Assembly: GCF_900460315.1 (NCBI RefSeq)
Contig: NZ_UHIO01000001.1
Coordinates: 1,889,501 to 1,953,500 of the forward strand
DNA length: 64,000 bases
Reading direction: 5' to 3'
Origin: Veillonella criceti
GTDB lineage: Bacteria > Bacillota > Negativicutes > Veillonellales > Veillonellaceae
Shown here: positions 29,736 through 38,272 of the stretch, piece after piece
Position numbering within the stretch: position 1 is the first letter of the stretch
How the letters are laid out: every line of letters starts with the position of its first letter
Program-made: the position numbers and the translations under genes
The notes under the pieces: model-generated
What the model was told of the DNA's origin: nothing
Databases searched by the model: none
What the model saw: the letters and a program-made list of their open reading frames with translations, nothing else

Positions 29736-29765
29736 ATCATAGCATAGATGAGGGCTGATTGTCAA
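29736..29765 (-). promoter_or_regulatory. Promoter of rpsD
   Basis: Read on the minus strand, TTGACA (29765-29760) is followed after 18 bp by TATGAT (29741-29736), with TGC directly before the -10. The transcript would have a leader of about 60 nt containing a small hairpin (ACCT/AGGT, near 29715-29729). Confidence 0.82.
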
Positions 29766-30236
29766 TTTTTATCTACCGTTTTAGATGTAACAAATCGCAG
29801 TAGTTGGCGCCTTCGTAATGAAGCGTAGTATCTTAATTGTCATTGTGTAACAAGTACTAGAATAATTATTATAATAGTGTTAAGTGGCAAATCTTGAATC
29901 GTTGTAAAGAGGGAAATCCTGTGCATTATATTCTATAGGTGTCATGAGGCATAAAAAGTTGAATTTATATGCTAATATATTGCATATTATGAAAAATATT
30001 TGAGTTTTAGTAAGGTTTTTGAAATAAAAAATTATTAGTAAATATTACTAAATAGTTTATTTTAATTATATATAAATACAAATTAAAATAATATTCATAT
30101 TATTTTAGTATAGTATAATTGTTGATTGACAAAAGACTTTTGATAAAGTCAGTCGTAGACAGTATCTTTTAGTGTGATAAATTGATAAAAAATGCAAAAA
30201 AGTTGGTTCTATCTCTTTTCTTAATTAATGAATACA

Positions 30237-30245
30237 TGATATACT
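30237..30245 (+). promoter_or_regulatory. Extended -10 promoter of the LysR gene
   Basis: TGATATACT carries the TGn extension and a 5-of-6 -10 box (30240-30245). The -35 region is weak. Confidence 0.55.
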
Positions 30246-30261
30246 AAAGTAAACAATGAGG

Positions 30262-30304
30262 AATACCTTCAATGCTCAATGAGGGTATTTTTTAGTATTT
30301 TTTT
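30262..30304 (+). terminator. Leader terminator before the LysR gene
   Basis: AATACCTTC (30262-30270) pairs with GAGGGTATT (30281-30289) with one G-U, followed by TTTTT, AGTA and a further run of T. It starts only about 15 nt after the predicted transcription start and 42 bp before the CDS start, so it would end most transcripts early. Confidence 0.7.
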
Positions 30305-30345
30305 GAACGTATGATTATGTATTGCGTAAAAAGGAGATGATACGA

Positions 30346-31242
30346 ATGGATGAACTACCTACTCTGCAAGAGTTACAAAGTTTTATCACGTATAGCAAGA
30401 TGGGCAATTTTACCCTAGCAGCTCAAGCTGCCAACATTACACAATCTGCTTTTAGTGCGCAGATGAAAAAATTGGAACGCTTAGTGGGAGTGAAGTTAAT
30501 CGCTCGTTCCACCCGTGGTAGTCGACTAACGGCAGAAGGTGAAAAGTTCTTACCAGAAGCGGAGCATATCATTGAAACGCTAGAGCGAGCTATTCATAGT
30601 ATTCGTTTAGCAAACAAATTGGAACGTCCTATGTTAAATGTTGGGATTTTACGGAGCATTGGTGACGTACGGATGAATGCTTATGTATCTTATTTTCAAC
30701 AAGCTAATCCGAATTTTTCTATTTCCATTTATGATATGGAAGAAGAAGAAATGTTATTAGACTTACGTGAAAACCGTATTGATATTGGAACTTGCTATTT
30801 GCCAAATAATAAAGATATGAGTAGCTATGAAAGCATTGCTATTCGTGAAGACTCAGTCGTTTATTATGCGCCAAGACGTGAGATTCCTGGAGACAAGTTA
30901 TTAACTTGTGAAGAATTGTTAGATTATACAATGGTAATGTATCCACCTAAATATTTTATGAGTCATCGATTGAAATCTTATTTCTCCGAAGAAGGTCGTC
31001 AATCCTTGCCTCAATTAGTACGACTATCTAATCCATATGCTATGATTGATTATTGTCAGCGCAATGATGCGGGGGCTTTAATTTCTCGTCATTTATTGGA
31101 TACGTTAGGCATTACAGAAGGCTTTAATGCTTTAGCTAAACCTTTAAACTTACAAGTTTGTTTCGTCTATCGAAATAATAACTCTAAGTGGGATACCATG
31201 AAAACATTCATGGATTATATTGTACAAAAAGTGGGTCAATAA
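30346..31242 (+). CDS. LysR-family transcriptional regulator
   Basis: The 298-residue protein has the LysR winged helix-turn-helix (residues 4-62: LQELQSFITYSKMGNFTLAAQAANITQSAFSAQMKKLE, then RSTRGSRLTAEG) and a substrate-binding co-inducer domain from about 90. ATG at 30346 lies 9 nt after AAAGGAG; nearer starts at 30322 and 30337 conflict with that site. It is followed by a convergent terminator and the minus-strand alcohol dehydrogenase gene, so its target is not obvious. Confidence 0.9.
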   Translation: MDELPTLQELQSFITYSKMGNFTLAAQAANITQSAFSAQMKKLERLVGVKLIARSTRGSRLTAEGEKFLPEAEHIIETLERAIHSIRLANKLERPMLNVGILRSIGDVRMNAYVSYFQQANPNFSISIYDMEEEEMLLDLRENRIDIGTCYLPNNKDMSSYESIAIREDSVVYYAPRREIPGDKLLTCEELLDYTMVMYPPKYFMSHRLKSYFSEEGRQSLPQLVRLSNPYAMIDYCQRNDAGALISRHLLDTLGITEGFNALAKPLNLQVCFVYRNNNSKWDTMKTFMDYIVQKVGQ

Positions 31243-31349
31243 GCTATGGCAGGTACTATAGGTAGTGCCAATATATATTTTTTGTGGCGATTAAATCAGT
31301 TTGTATATGATGGGGATCGTAGTAGACGGTTTATTAAAATCCATACGAA

Positions 31350-31385
31350 AAACGCGGTTTGAACCGAGGGGCTCAAACCGCGTTT
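31350..31385. terminator. Bidirectional terminator between LysR and alcohol dehydrogenase genes
   Basis: AAACGCGGTTTGA (31350-31362) pairs perfectly over 13 bp with TCAAACCGCGTTT (31373-31385), loop of 10 nt. It serves two convergent genes. Nearly the same arms recur at 47951-47990. Confidence 0.85.
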
Positions 31386-31409
31386 GCTATTTAATTAGTA
31401 TATAATGGA

Positions 31410-32564
31410 TTAGAAATCTACAGGTTTACCATAATAAGCTGCTTCGTAGATTTTTTTAATATCTTCTGTTGTTGGTTTACGTGGATTTGTTAAGGTACAA
31501 GCATCCTCAAGGGCGCGAGGGCTCATGCGATCAATAACAGCTTGAAAATCAGCTTCTGAAATTGCTGTGTTCTGCCCTTCTTGAATTGTGCGAGTTAAGC
31601 CTAATCGTTGGTTTAAATTCCAGATGGCTTCTTCCAAGTTATCAATACCTAAAATGCCCTCGAGTTTAGCGTATTTAGATGTTGCCTTTTTATTGTATTG
31701 GATAATATATGGCAATAAAATCGCATTGGCTTCACCGTGAGTTAGATGGAATTCACCACCAATTTTGTGGGCCATACTGTGAACGATGCCAAGGGAGGCA
31801 TTGGTAAAAGCCATCCCAGCCATAGTGGAGGCATTGTGGATTTTTTCACGGGCTAGCATATTATCAGGTTCTTTATAGGCTGTTTCTAAATATTCGAAAA
31901 TAAGTTGAATGGCATGAAGGGCTAGTGGATCCGTATAATCATCAGCCGCTGTTGATACATAGGCTTCTACGGCATGGGTCATAACATCCATCCCAGTTTG
32001 CGCTGTAATCAGTGGTGGCATTTTAGCTGGAATACGATTATCCAATAAAGCAATATCTGGTACCATATCTGGGCATACTAGTGGATATTTAATATTATTG
32101 TCGGTATCTGTAATAACACTAAATGCTGTAATTTCAGAGGCTGTACCACTTGTGGATGGAATACAGATTAGTTTGGCTTTGGTACGAAGTTTAGGAAAAT
32201 TAAATTTTACAAGTTCCATGAAATCATAGCCTGGATATTCGTAGTAGACCCACATAATTTTAGCGGCATCCATAGGGGAACCGCCACCGAGGGCTACAAT
32301 CCAATCTGGCTTAAATTCAGCCATTTTGGCACCACCTTCAACACAGGTTTTAATAGATGGATCTGGTTCTACGCCATCAATAATTTGTACTTCCATACCT
32401 GCTTTTTCAAGTTGTTTCTTGGTTTCATCAAGAAAACCAAAGCGATGCATGGAATGGCCACCGGTCACGATAGTGGCTCGTTTGCCTTCTAACGTAGCTA
32501 AGTGGCAGAGCGCATCATTGCCGTGAATAATGGTATTAGGAATCCGAAATGTTGTGTACGCCAT
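31410..32564 (-). CDS. Iron-containing alcohol dehydrogenase
   Basis: The 384-residue protein belongs to the group III (iron-dependent) alcohol dehydrogenases that reduce aldehydes with NAD(P)H in the cytosol. It has the dinucleotide motif GGGSPMDAAK near residue 95 and the metal-binding stretch with ASLGIVHSMAHKIGGEFHLTHGEAN near 250. The ATG at 32564 follows AGGAGG; a longer reading from 32639 would run through the promoter. Whether it makes ethanol, butanol or a diol cannot be said. Confidence 0.92.
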   Translation of the reverse strand: MAYTTFRIPNTIIHGNDALCHLATLEGKRATIVTGGHSMHRFGFLDETKKQLEKAGMEVQIIDGVEPDPSIKTCVEGGAKMAEFKPDWIVALGGGSPMDAAKIMWVYYEYPGYDFMELVKFNFPKLRTKAKLICIPSTSGTASEITAFSVITDTDNNIKYPLVCPDMVPDIALLDNRIPAKMPPLITAQTGMDVMTHAVEAYVSTAADDYTDPLALHAIQLIFEYLETAYKEPDNMLAREKIHNASTMAGMAFTNASLGIVHSMAHKIGGEFHLTHGEANAILLPYIIQYNKKATSKYAKLEGILGIDNLEEAIWNLNQRLGLTRTIQEGQNTAISEADFQAVIDRMSPRALEDACTLTNPRKPTTEDIKKIYEAAYYGKPVDF

Positions 32565-32610
32565 GATAAACCTCCTATATAATTTTAATACGAACGATTT
32601 ACATATTTTT

Positions 32611-32639
32611 ATTGTACGCTTATTCTTGAATAATATCAA
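32611..32639 (-). promoter_or_regulatory. Promoter of the alcohol dehydrogenase gene
   Basis: On the minus strand TTGATA (32639-32634) and TACAAT (32616-32611) are 17 bp apart, each with 5 of 6 consensus matches. A dyad CATCAT-TTTT-ATGATG lies just upstream at 32648-32663 and may be a regulator site. Confidence 0.78.
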
Positions 32640-32784
32640 TGAGTTTACATCATTTTTATGATGAGTAACATGAATTATAGAATATAGTTTTGTGGAGTTG
32701 TGTCGCTTTTATGGCAAAATATAGAATCCAGCGTATTTTATAAGGGTTCTTGTATTGGATATATTGATAGTTAGAGGATATAGA

Positions 32785-33153
32785 ATGAAAAAAATAGCAA
32801 TTTTAGTTAATGAGGATACTATGCAACGTTGTTCTTGTGGTGGTTGTTTAGGTGCTTTTATGGGGAAACGAGATTCTTTTGCGCGCTATGAAGGCGAAGA
32901 GTTAGAGTTAGTTGGCTTTACTCATTCTGGGGGCGATTTAGCTAAAAAACTGGCCACGCTACGAAAGAAGGGTGTGGATATCGTTCATATTTCGACCTGT
33001 ACTAAAAGTAAAAATCCGGAGTATGAAGCCATTGCAGATGCTTGTGCTGAATATTTTGATGTGGTGGGATATACGCATGGTAGCCCTGATGGCAAAGGGA
33101 CCGGTAAGATGGCATTAATGTTAACAGCACGTCAGCCTAAGGAAGTTGAATAA
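32785..33153 (+). CDS. CGGC-domain protein
   Basis: The 122-residue protein reads KKIAILVNEDTMQRCSCGGCLGAFMGKRDSFARY; the CSCGGC cluster near residues 15-20 and the later HISTCTKSKNPEYEAIADAC fit the CGGC domain, a small presumed metal-binding fold of unknown role. The ATG at 32785 lies behind GAGGA; an upstream TTG at 32755 has no site. Its stop is inside a 28-bp convergent hairpin. Confidence 0.8.
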   Translation: MKKIAILVNEDTMQRCSCGGCLGAFMGKRDSFARYEGEELELVGFTHSGGDLAKKLATLRKKGVDIVHISTCTKSKNPEYEAIADACAEYFDVVGYTHGSPDGKGTGKMALMLTARQPKEVE

Positions 33154-33214
33154 TAAACCAAAAGGACTATCTGGTAACCGAGTAATGGTTACTAGATAGT
33201 CCTTTTGGTTTATT
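33152..33214. terminator. 28-bp bidirectional terminator hairpin
   Basis: 33152-33172 pairs perfectly with 33194-33214 (21 bp), then a G-T pair, then GTAACC with GGTTAC (33174-33179, 33187-33192), loop of 7 nt. Both outer ends are A/T-rich, so it can act in either direction between two convergent genes. The CGGC-gene stop codon lies at its left edge. Confidence 0.85.
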
Positions 33215-33236
33215 ATGATTCAGTGACTGATTGCTA

Positions 33237-33392
33237 TTATTTGAAAATTGCATAGTAGATGACGTAGAGCCAGCCAAAAATACCGTGGATAATAGCCCAA
33301 GGAATTGAATGCCAATTGGCATAACTAATGACCATGGCCAAGGCAGAACCAAAGGAAATACCTGTGGTTACAGTGGATGATAAAAATTTCAT
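33237..33392 (-). CDS. 51-residue putative membrane protein
   Basis: The minus strand from ATG 33392 encodes 51 residues, beginning MKFLSSTVTTGISFGSALAM and ending YYAIFK. Two hydrophobic segments (about residues 10-23 and 31-49) suggest a two-helix inner-membrane protein. A perfect AGGAGG lies 7 nt before the ATG and a strong hairpin follows the stop, so the unit looks like a real gene. I do not recognise the family. Confidence 0.75.
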   Translation of the reverse strand: MKFLSSTVTTGISFGSALAMVISYANWHSIPWAIIHGIFGWLYVIYYAIFK

Positions 33393-33664
33393 ACAAAAAC
33401 CTCCTCAGCATATAATACTCTTTAATAGAGATGAAATGTAACATCGTAACAGAATTAACTGTTAGTTTACCATGATTATAACGTAGTATGGCGAGTTTTG
33501 TACAGTTTTCATAAAAGAAACATAAAACCTGTGGATTCTATATTCTATATTTAAAAAATCTGATTTTATGAAGCAGGAAAAATAATGTTATGTATAGAAG
33601 TAATGTTAAGTATGTTTGTCAGGTATAATGAGTATTATGTATTTGAATGTTAGGAGGCCATTGT

Positions 33665-34978
33665 ATGTCATTTACATGGGAACAAGGTGTGCCAGTGATT
33701 CAGTTAGATATGGTAGCTACGTTGGCACTGGCGATGATGTTATTATTATTCGGACGATTTTTAGTAAATCGGATTACCGTACTTAGTCGATTTTGTATTC
33801 CTGCGCCTGTAGCTGGGGGGTTATTATTTTCTATTTTAATGTTAGTGTTACAACAAACGGGGATCTTGTTAATCAAAATGGATACGTTATTACAGACGCC
33901 GTTTATGTTAGCCTTTTTTGCCACTATTGGTTTAATTGCTAGTTTGCGATTAGTAAAAAAAGGTGGCAAATTGCTATTATTTTATTGGGGCCTGTGTGCT
34001 TTTTTATCATTTATGCAAAATGTTATCGGCGTATCTTGGTCGGAGGTGTTGGGCCTTGATCCTCTATTAGGCGTATTGATGGGGGCTGTTTCTATGGAAG
34101 GGGGCCACGGGAATGCGGCGGCCTTTGGGCCAGAAGTAGAAGCTATGGGTGTTTATGGTGCCACTGCTGTAGCCATGGCGGCTGCTACCTTTGGCCTTGT
34201 TTCAGGGGGCTTAATTGGTGGGCCGATTTCACGATATTTAATAAAAAAATATAATTTACATTCTACGGAATTAGAAGATGACAAAGAAGCTGAAGGTAAG
34301 CCTGTATTGGAACGAAATACGTCGCCTGGTGATGCTACGACAATTGAAGAAGCTACCACGGTAGAAGCTAAAGAAGAGATGGCTGAAGGGGAAGAGGTAT
34401 CTTACGAAGTAGCGGCGCATGTCTTTATTATTCATGGCTCTTTAGTTGCGTTATGCATGGTTGTTGGCCTTGAATTAGCTGCTTGGATTAAAACGGCCTT
34501 TGGCATTGCTGTGCCTAGTTATGTTGGGGGCATGTTCTTTGCAGTGTTATTACGTAATTTGAATGATCAATTTAAACTTGTGAAACTTCATACACCGACA
34601 ATCGGACTTATAGGAGATGTATGTTTAGGCATTTTCTTATCAATGGCATTGATGACGCTGAAACTTTGGGAGTTGGCAGATTTAGCATTACCTATGTTGT
34701 TAATTCTAGGATCTCAGGTTGTATTTATGATTATTTATAACATATTTATTGCATTTCCTTTATTGGGAAAATCGTATGATGCAGTTATTATGTGTGCGGG
34801 GATGGCTGGTCATGGCCTTGGGGCAACGCCGAATGCAATGGCGAATATGAAAGCCGTTACTGAACAATATGGACCATCGACAAAAGCATTTTTGATTGTA
34901 CCACTTTGTGGAGCGTTTTTGGTTGATTTATTTGCCGTGCCTTGTATAGTATGGTTTATTAATTACTTTGCTCATTAA
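33665..34978 (+). CDS. gltS: Sodium/glutamate symporter, copy 1
   Basis: GltS imports glutamate with sodium. The 437-residue protein shows the duplicated GltS membrane fold, with CIPAPVAGGLLFS near residue 43, AVSMEGGHGNAAAFGPEVEAMG near 144 and CAGMAGHGLGATPNAMANM near 381. An acidic loop between the halves (about 203-253) is longer than in Escherichia coli GltS. ATG at 33665 follows TAGGAGG. A near-identical-length paralogue lies 167 bp downstream. Confidence 0.92.
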   Translation: MSFTWEQGVPVIQLDMVATLALAMMLLLFGRFLVNRITVLSRFCIPAPVAGGLLFSILMLVLQQTGILLIKMDTLLQTPFMLAFFATIGLIASLRLVKKGGKLLLFYWGLCAFLSFMQNVIGVSWSEVLGLDPLLGVLMGAVSMEGGHGNAAAFGPEVEAMGVYGATAVAMAAATFGLVSGGLIGGPISRYLIKKYNLHSTELEDDKEAEGKPVLERNTSPGDATTIEEATTVEAKEEMAEGEEVSYEVAAHVFIIHGSLVALCMVVGLELAAWIKTAFGIAVPSYVGGMFFAVLLRNLNDQFKLVKLHTPTIGLIGDVCLGIFLSMALMTLKLWELADLALPMLLILGSQVVFMIIYNIFIAFPLLGKSYDAVIMCAGMAGHGLGATPNAMANMKAVTEQYGPSTKAFLIVPLCGAFLVDLFAVPCIVWFINYFAH

Positions 34979-35144
34979 AGATACAGACTATTAGGTACTA
35001 TTAATCTATAAAATAGACGTATTTTGGATGAAGATAGACTATATTGGGGATATTAGCAGCGAATGGCTGTAGGTATTAGACGTAAAGTTGCTGGTAGTCA
35101 TTAGCTTTTTTACGGCTATAAGTGTAGTGAAGGAGGGCAAGGGT

Positions 35145-36458
35145 ATGTCATTTTTATGGGAACAAGGAGTGCCGGTAATCAAGTTGGATATGATTGCCAC
35201 ATTAGCACTGGCAATTTTGTTATTGTTATTCGGTCGGATATTGGTAAATCGCATTAGTATTTTGGGGCGATTTTGTATACCCGCACCGGTAGCAGGGGGC
35301 TTATTATTTTCTATTCTTATGTTAATATTACAGCAAACAGGGCTTTTACTTGTAAAAATGGATACTTTATTGCAAGTCCCCTTTAGTTTGGCTTTTTTTA
35401 CCACGATTGGTCTCATTGCTAGTTTAAAATTAGTAAAAAAAGGTGGAAAATTATTACTATTTTATTGGTTCTTTTGTGCGTTATTGTCGTTAATGCAAAA
35501 TGTTATTGGTACTTCATTGGCACAAGTATTAGGCATTGATCCACTACTTGGTGTTCTTATGGGGGCTGTATCTATGGAAGGTGGTCATGGTGCAGCTGGT
35601 GCGTTTGGTCCTGAAATTGAAGCCATGGGTGTATATGGAGCTACTGCAGTAGCTATGGCTGCGGCAACTTTTGGCTTAGTATCCGGAGGCTTAATAGGTG
35701 GACCGATTGCTAAATACTTATTGAACAAATATAATTTACACTCTACGGAAAATGAAGAACTATTAAAAGGCACTGCACTGGATAAAGTGATGAAAAAATC
35801 AATAGATGCAGATTCGACAACTGTAACGGAAGCAACCGCAATAGAAGAAATTGAAGAGGCGGAAGAAAGTGGTGAAGTGGTACATGAAGTATCGGTACAT
35901 TCTTTCTTGCTTCATAGTGGTATTATTGCTGTTTGTATGAGTGTAGGCCTTTGGGTAGCTACTTGGATGAAAGGGTCTTTAGGAATTGCTTTACCAAGTT
36001 ATGTAGGAGCTATGTTCTTTGCTGTTGTTTTACGTAATTTGAATGATCAGTTTAAAGTTGTTAATTTCCATACACCAACGATTAGTTTGATTGGTGATGT
36101 ATGTTTAGGTGTTTTTCTTTCTATGGCTTTAATGACGTTAAAATTATGGGAATTGGTTGACTTAGCAGTTCCTATGCTCGTTGTACTAGGGGCGCAAGTG
36201 CTCTTTATGATTCTTTATTGTTTATACTTGGTATTCCCTATGCTTGGCCGTTCTTACGATGCGGTTATAATGTGTGCTGGTATGGCTGGCCATGGTCTTG
36301 GCGCTACGCCAAATGCAATGGCGAATATGAAAGCCGTTACTGAAAAATATGGCCCATCAACCAAAGCATTTCTTATCGTGCCATTATGTGGGGCGTTCTT
36401 GATTGACTTGTTTGCATTACCATGTATCGTGTGGTTTATTAACTATTTTGCACATTAA
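35145..36458 (+). CDS. gltS: Sodium/glutamate symporter, copy 2
   Basis: This copy is also 437 residues and aligns end to end with copy 1 without gaps in the membrane parts. The differences concentrate in the central acidic loop (about residues 203-253). It keeps EGGHGAAGAFGPEIEAMG and GHGLGATPNAMANM. ATG at 35145 follows AAGGAGGG. No terminator separates the copies, so co-transcription is possible; a terminator follows this one. Confidence 0.92.
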   Translation: MSFLWEQGVPVIKLDMIATLALAILLLLFGRILVNRISILGRFCIPAPVAGGLLFSILMLILQQTGLLLVKMDTLLQVPFSLAFFTTIGLIASLKLVKKGGKLLLFYWFFCALLSLMQNVIGTSLAQVLGIDPLLGVLMGAVSMEGGHGAAGAFGPEIEAMGVYGATAVAMAAATFGLVSGGLIGGPIAKYLLNKYNLHSTENEELLKGTALDKVMKKSIDADSTTVTEATAIEEIEEAEESGEVVHEVSVHSFLLHSGIIAVCMSVGLWVATWMKGSLGIALPSYVGAMFFAVVLRNLNDQFKVVNFHTPTISLIGDVCLGVFLSMALMTLKLWELVDLAVPMLVVLGAQVLFMILYCLYLVFPMLGRSYDAVIMCAGMAGHGLGATPNAMANMKAVTEKYGPSTKAFLIVPLCGAFLIDLFALPCIVWFINYFAH

Positions 36459-36482
36459 GTAGTAGTAAAAAAATAAAGAAGG

Positions 36483-36528
36483 AGGCTGTAATGAAATGTG
36501 TGTAGGCACATTTGAGTTACAGCCTTTT
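36483..36528 (+). terminator. Terminator after gltS copy 2
   Basis: AGGCTGTAA (36483-36491) pairs with TTACAGCCT (36517-36525), and inside AAATGTG (36494-36500) pairs with CACATTT (36507-36513). TTTT follows. Confidence 0.85.
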
Positions 36529-36617
36529 GTATTCGTTGGTATTATATTCTTAGTAGTAAGCTATTTTGAATCGTAGTATAATAATAGTAGTTATTCTCAA
36601 TCTAAGGAGTGATATAT

Positions 36618-37082
36618 ATGGCAGAACTAAAAGTAGGGGATAAAGCGCCTGACTTTTCTATTGTGAATGATGCGAATGAAATTGTTAGTTTAAAGGAGTT
36701 AACAGGGCAAAAGGTTATTTTATATTTTTATCCCAAAGATAATACACCCGGCTGTTCTGTAGAAGCACAACAATTTAATGAGGCGTATGAAATGCTGAAG
36801 AAAGCCGGTTATATAGTACTTGGTGTTAGCCGTGATACAGTGAAACGTCATGTTAATTTTAAAGCTAAATATGATTTACAATTTAATCTACTTGCTGATA
36901 CGGAGGAAGTTCTTTGCCATGCGTATGGTGTGATGAAAGAGAAAAAGCTTTACGGGAAAGTATCTAGTGGTATAGAGCGTTCTACCTTTGTTATTGATGA
37001 GGCAGGTGTTCTTACACATGTTTATCGTGGTGTCAAAGCTAAAGAACATGTAGGGCAATTATTAAAAGACCTTGGTTTATAA
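36618..37082 (+). CDS. bcp: Peroxiredoxin, Bcp/PrxQ family
   Basis: The 154-residue thiol peroxidase reduces hydroperoxides in the cytosol. The peroxidatic cysteine is C46 in YPKDNTPGCSVEAQQF. The resolving cysteine found five residues later in many PrxQ proteins is absent; the only other candidate is near residue 100 in EEVLCHAYG. ATG at 36618 is preferred over a GTG at 36609 that overlaps the AAGGAG site. TATAAT at 36577-36582 may be its -10 box. Confidence 0.92.
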   Translation: MAELKVGDKAPDFSIVNDANEIVSLKELTGQKVILYFYPKDNTPGCSVEAQQFNEAYEMLKKAGYIVLGVSRDTVKRHVNFKAKYDLQFNLLADTEEVLCHAYGVMKEKKLYGKVSSGIERSTFVIDEAGVLTHVYRGVKAKEHVGQLLKDLGL

Positions 37083-37088
37083 GCTTTA

Positions 37089-37868
37089 TTATATTACTTT
37101 CTCGGTGCTACTGTAATTTAAGGGGCTCCACCAATGACGACGATAAGCTTTAATGCCTTCGGCTACGACGGCAGACGCTTTACTGGCTAATGCTTTAGTA
37201 GCTGGGGGAACACATTTGAGTGGATAGGTTATTCCCATCTCTTCATATTTGCTTTTACCCATTACATGATAAGGTAAACAGTCAATGGTTTCTAGATTTT
37301 TTAAACGACCTATAAAAAAGCCAAGTCGGTACCAGCGATCTGCGTTATCAGTAATGGTAGGAACGACTACATGGCGAATCCAAATAGGGATATTGTAGTT
37401 GTCGATGAAGCGGGCAAATTTTAAAATTTGTTGATTACTTTGCCCGGTAAGAGCGATGTGTTTTGTATCGTCGATTTCTTTTATATCTAAAATGACAAGG
37501 TCTGTAACAGCCATCAGTGCTTCATAGATTTCATGGCGATTTTCATCAAAGTAGATGCCACTTGTGTCTAAGCAAGTATGAATGCCACGGTCTTTAAAAT
37601 ATTTGAAGAGTTCAATGACAAAAGGCAACTGCATTAAGGCTTCACCACCTGTAACGGTAAGGCCACCATGTTTGTAAAAACTTTGGTTTCGCTCAAATTG
37701 AGCCCAAACTTCGTCGATAGTTATATTTGTACCTTGCTGCGGATCCCAAGTATCAGGATTATGACAATATGCACAGCGCATAGGGCAGCCCTGTAAAAAT
37801 AGAACCATGCGCACGCCAGGACCGTCAACTGTGCCCATAGTTTCTAGTGAGTGAATTCGCCCAACCAT
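37089..37868 (-). CDS. pflA: Pyruvate formate-lyase activating enzyme
   Basis: This radical SAM enzyme installs the glycyl radical on pyruvate formate-lyase. The 259-residue protein has the cluster motif GCPMRCAYCHNP with C28, C32 and C35, preceded by the GTVDGPGVR motif typical of PflA. ATG at 37868 follows AAAGG. It lies downstream of the split pyruvate formate-lyase genes on the same strand, separated by a hairpin at 37976-38002. Confidence 0.94.
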   Translation of the reverse strand: MVGRIHSLETMGTVDGPGVRMVLFLQGCPMRCAYCHNPDTWDPQQGTNITIDEVWAQFERNQSFYKHGGLTVTGGEALMQLPFVIELFKYFKDRGIHTCLDTSGIYFDENRHEIYEALMAVTDLVILDIKEIDDTKHIALTGQSNQQILKFARFIDNYNIPIWIRHVVVPTITDNADRWYRLGFFIGRLKNLETIDCLPYHVMGKSKYEEMGITYPLKCVPPATKALASKASAVVAEGIKAYRRHWWSPLNYSSTEKVI

Positions 37869-37975
37869 AATAGACCTTTCTAAATAATACAAAAAATAGT
37901 TTAATATAAAGCGATAAGTTAGTCAGTTTGCTATGAGTCAATAAGGCAGTTAGCTTATCATGCGATAATAAGACA

Positions 37976-38002
37976 ATAGGCTCCTCATGTTGGGGAGCCT
38001 AT
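37976..38002 (-). terminator. Hairpin between the glycyl-radical gene and pflA
   Basis: ATAGGCTCC (37976-37984) pairs perfectly with GGAGCCTAT (37994-38002). On the minus strand only TATTGTCTTA follows, so termination is probably partial and pflA may be expressed at a reduced level from the upstream promoter. Confidence 0.6.
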
Positions 38003-38031
38003 TTGCTATATATTACAGAGACGGAGATGGC

Positions 38032-38271
38032 TTACATTTGTTCGTGGAAGGTACGAGAAATGACTTCATCCTGCTGTTGTTTTGTTAGTTTATTGAAGTG
38101 CACGGCATACCCAGATACACGAACTGTGAGTTGTGGATATTTTTCAGGGTGCTGCTGCGCATCACGAAGCATTTCACGGTCAAATACATTAACATTAAGA
38201 TGATGGCCGCCTTTTTCAGAATAACCATCTAATAATTCTACTAAATTGTCGATTTGTTGTTGGTTGCTCAT
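38032..38271 (-). CDS. Separate glycyl-radical domain of pyruvate formate-lyase
   Basis: The 79-residue protein equals the C-terminal domain of pyruvate formate-lyase: [15 protein letters not shown], then [18 protein letters not shown] with the radical glycine at G54, then [13 protein letters not shown]. It starts 1 nt after the stop of the 716-residue catalytic subunit, behind its own AAGGAGG, so the two are translationally coupled. It resembles stand-alone GrcA/YfiD proteins, but here the large subunit has no radical domain of its own. It must therefore supply the radical in trans. Confidence 0.9.
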   Translation of the reverse strand: MSNQQQIDNLVELLDGYSEKGGHHLNVNVFDREMLRDAQQHPEKYPQLTVRVSGYAVHFNKLTKQQQDEVISRTFHEQM

Positions 38272-38272
38272 A

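Larger units (their letters stand above)
29766..30345. other. 580-bp AT-rich gap between rpsD and the LysR gene
   Basis: No gene is visible. The stretch holds a perfect 17-bp palindrome TTAGTAA-ATA-TTACTAA (30035-30051), an inverted pair TATTTTAATT/AATTAAAATA (30058-30067, 30081-30090), and the LysR promoter and leader terminator at the right end. The palindromes could be regulator sites; none matches an operator I can name. Confidence 0.55.

Noticed and set aside
33152-33214. Long perfect hairpin as an insertion-sequence end or MITE
   Set aside because: It lies exactly between two convergent stop codons, has no target duplication visible, and a bidirectional terminator explains it.
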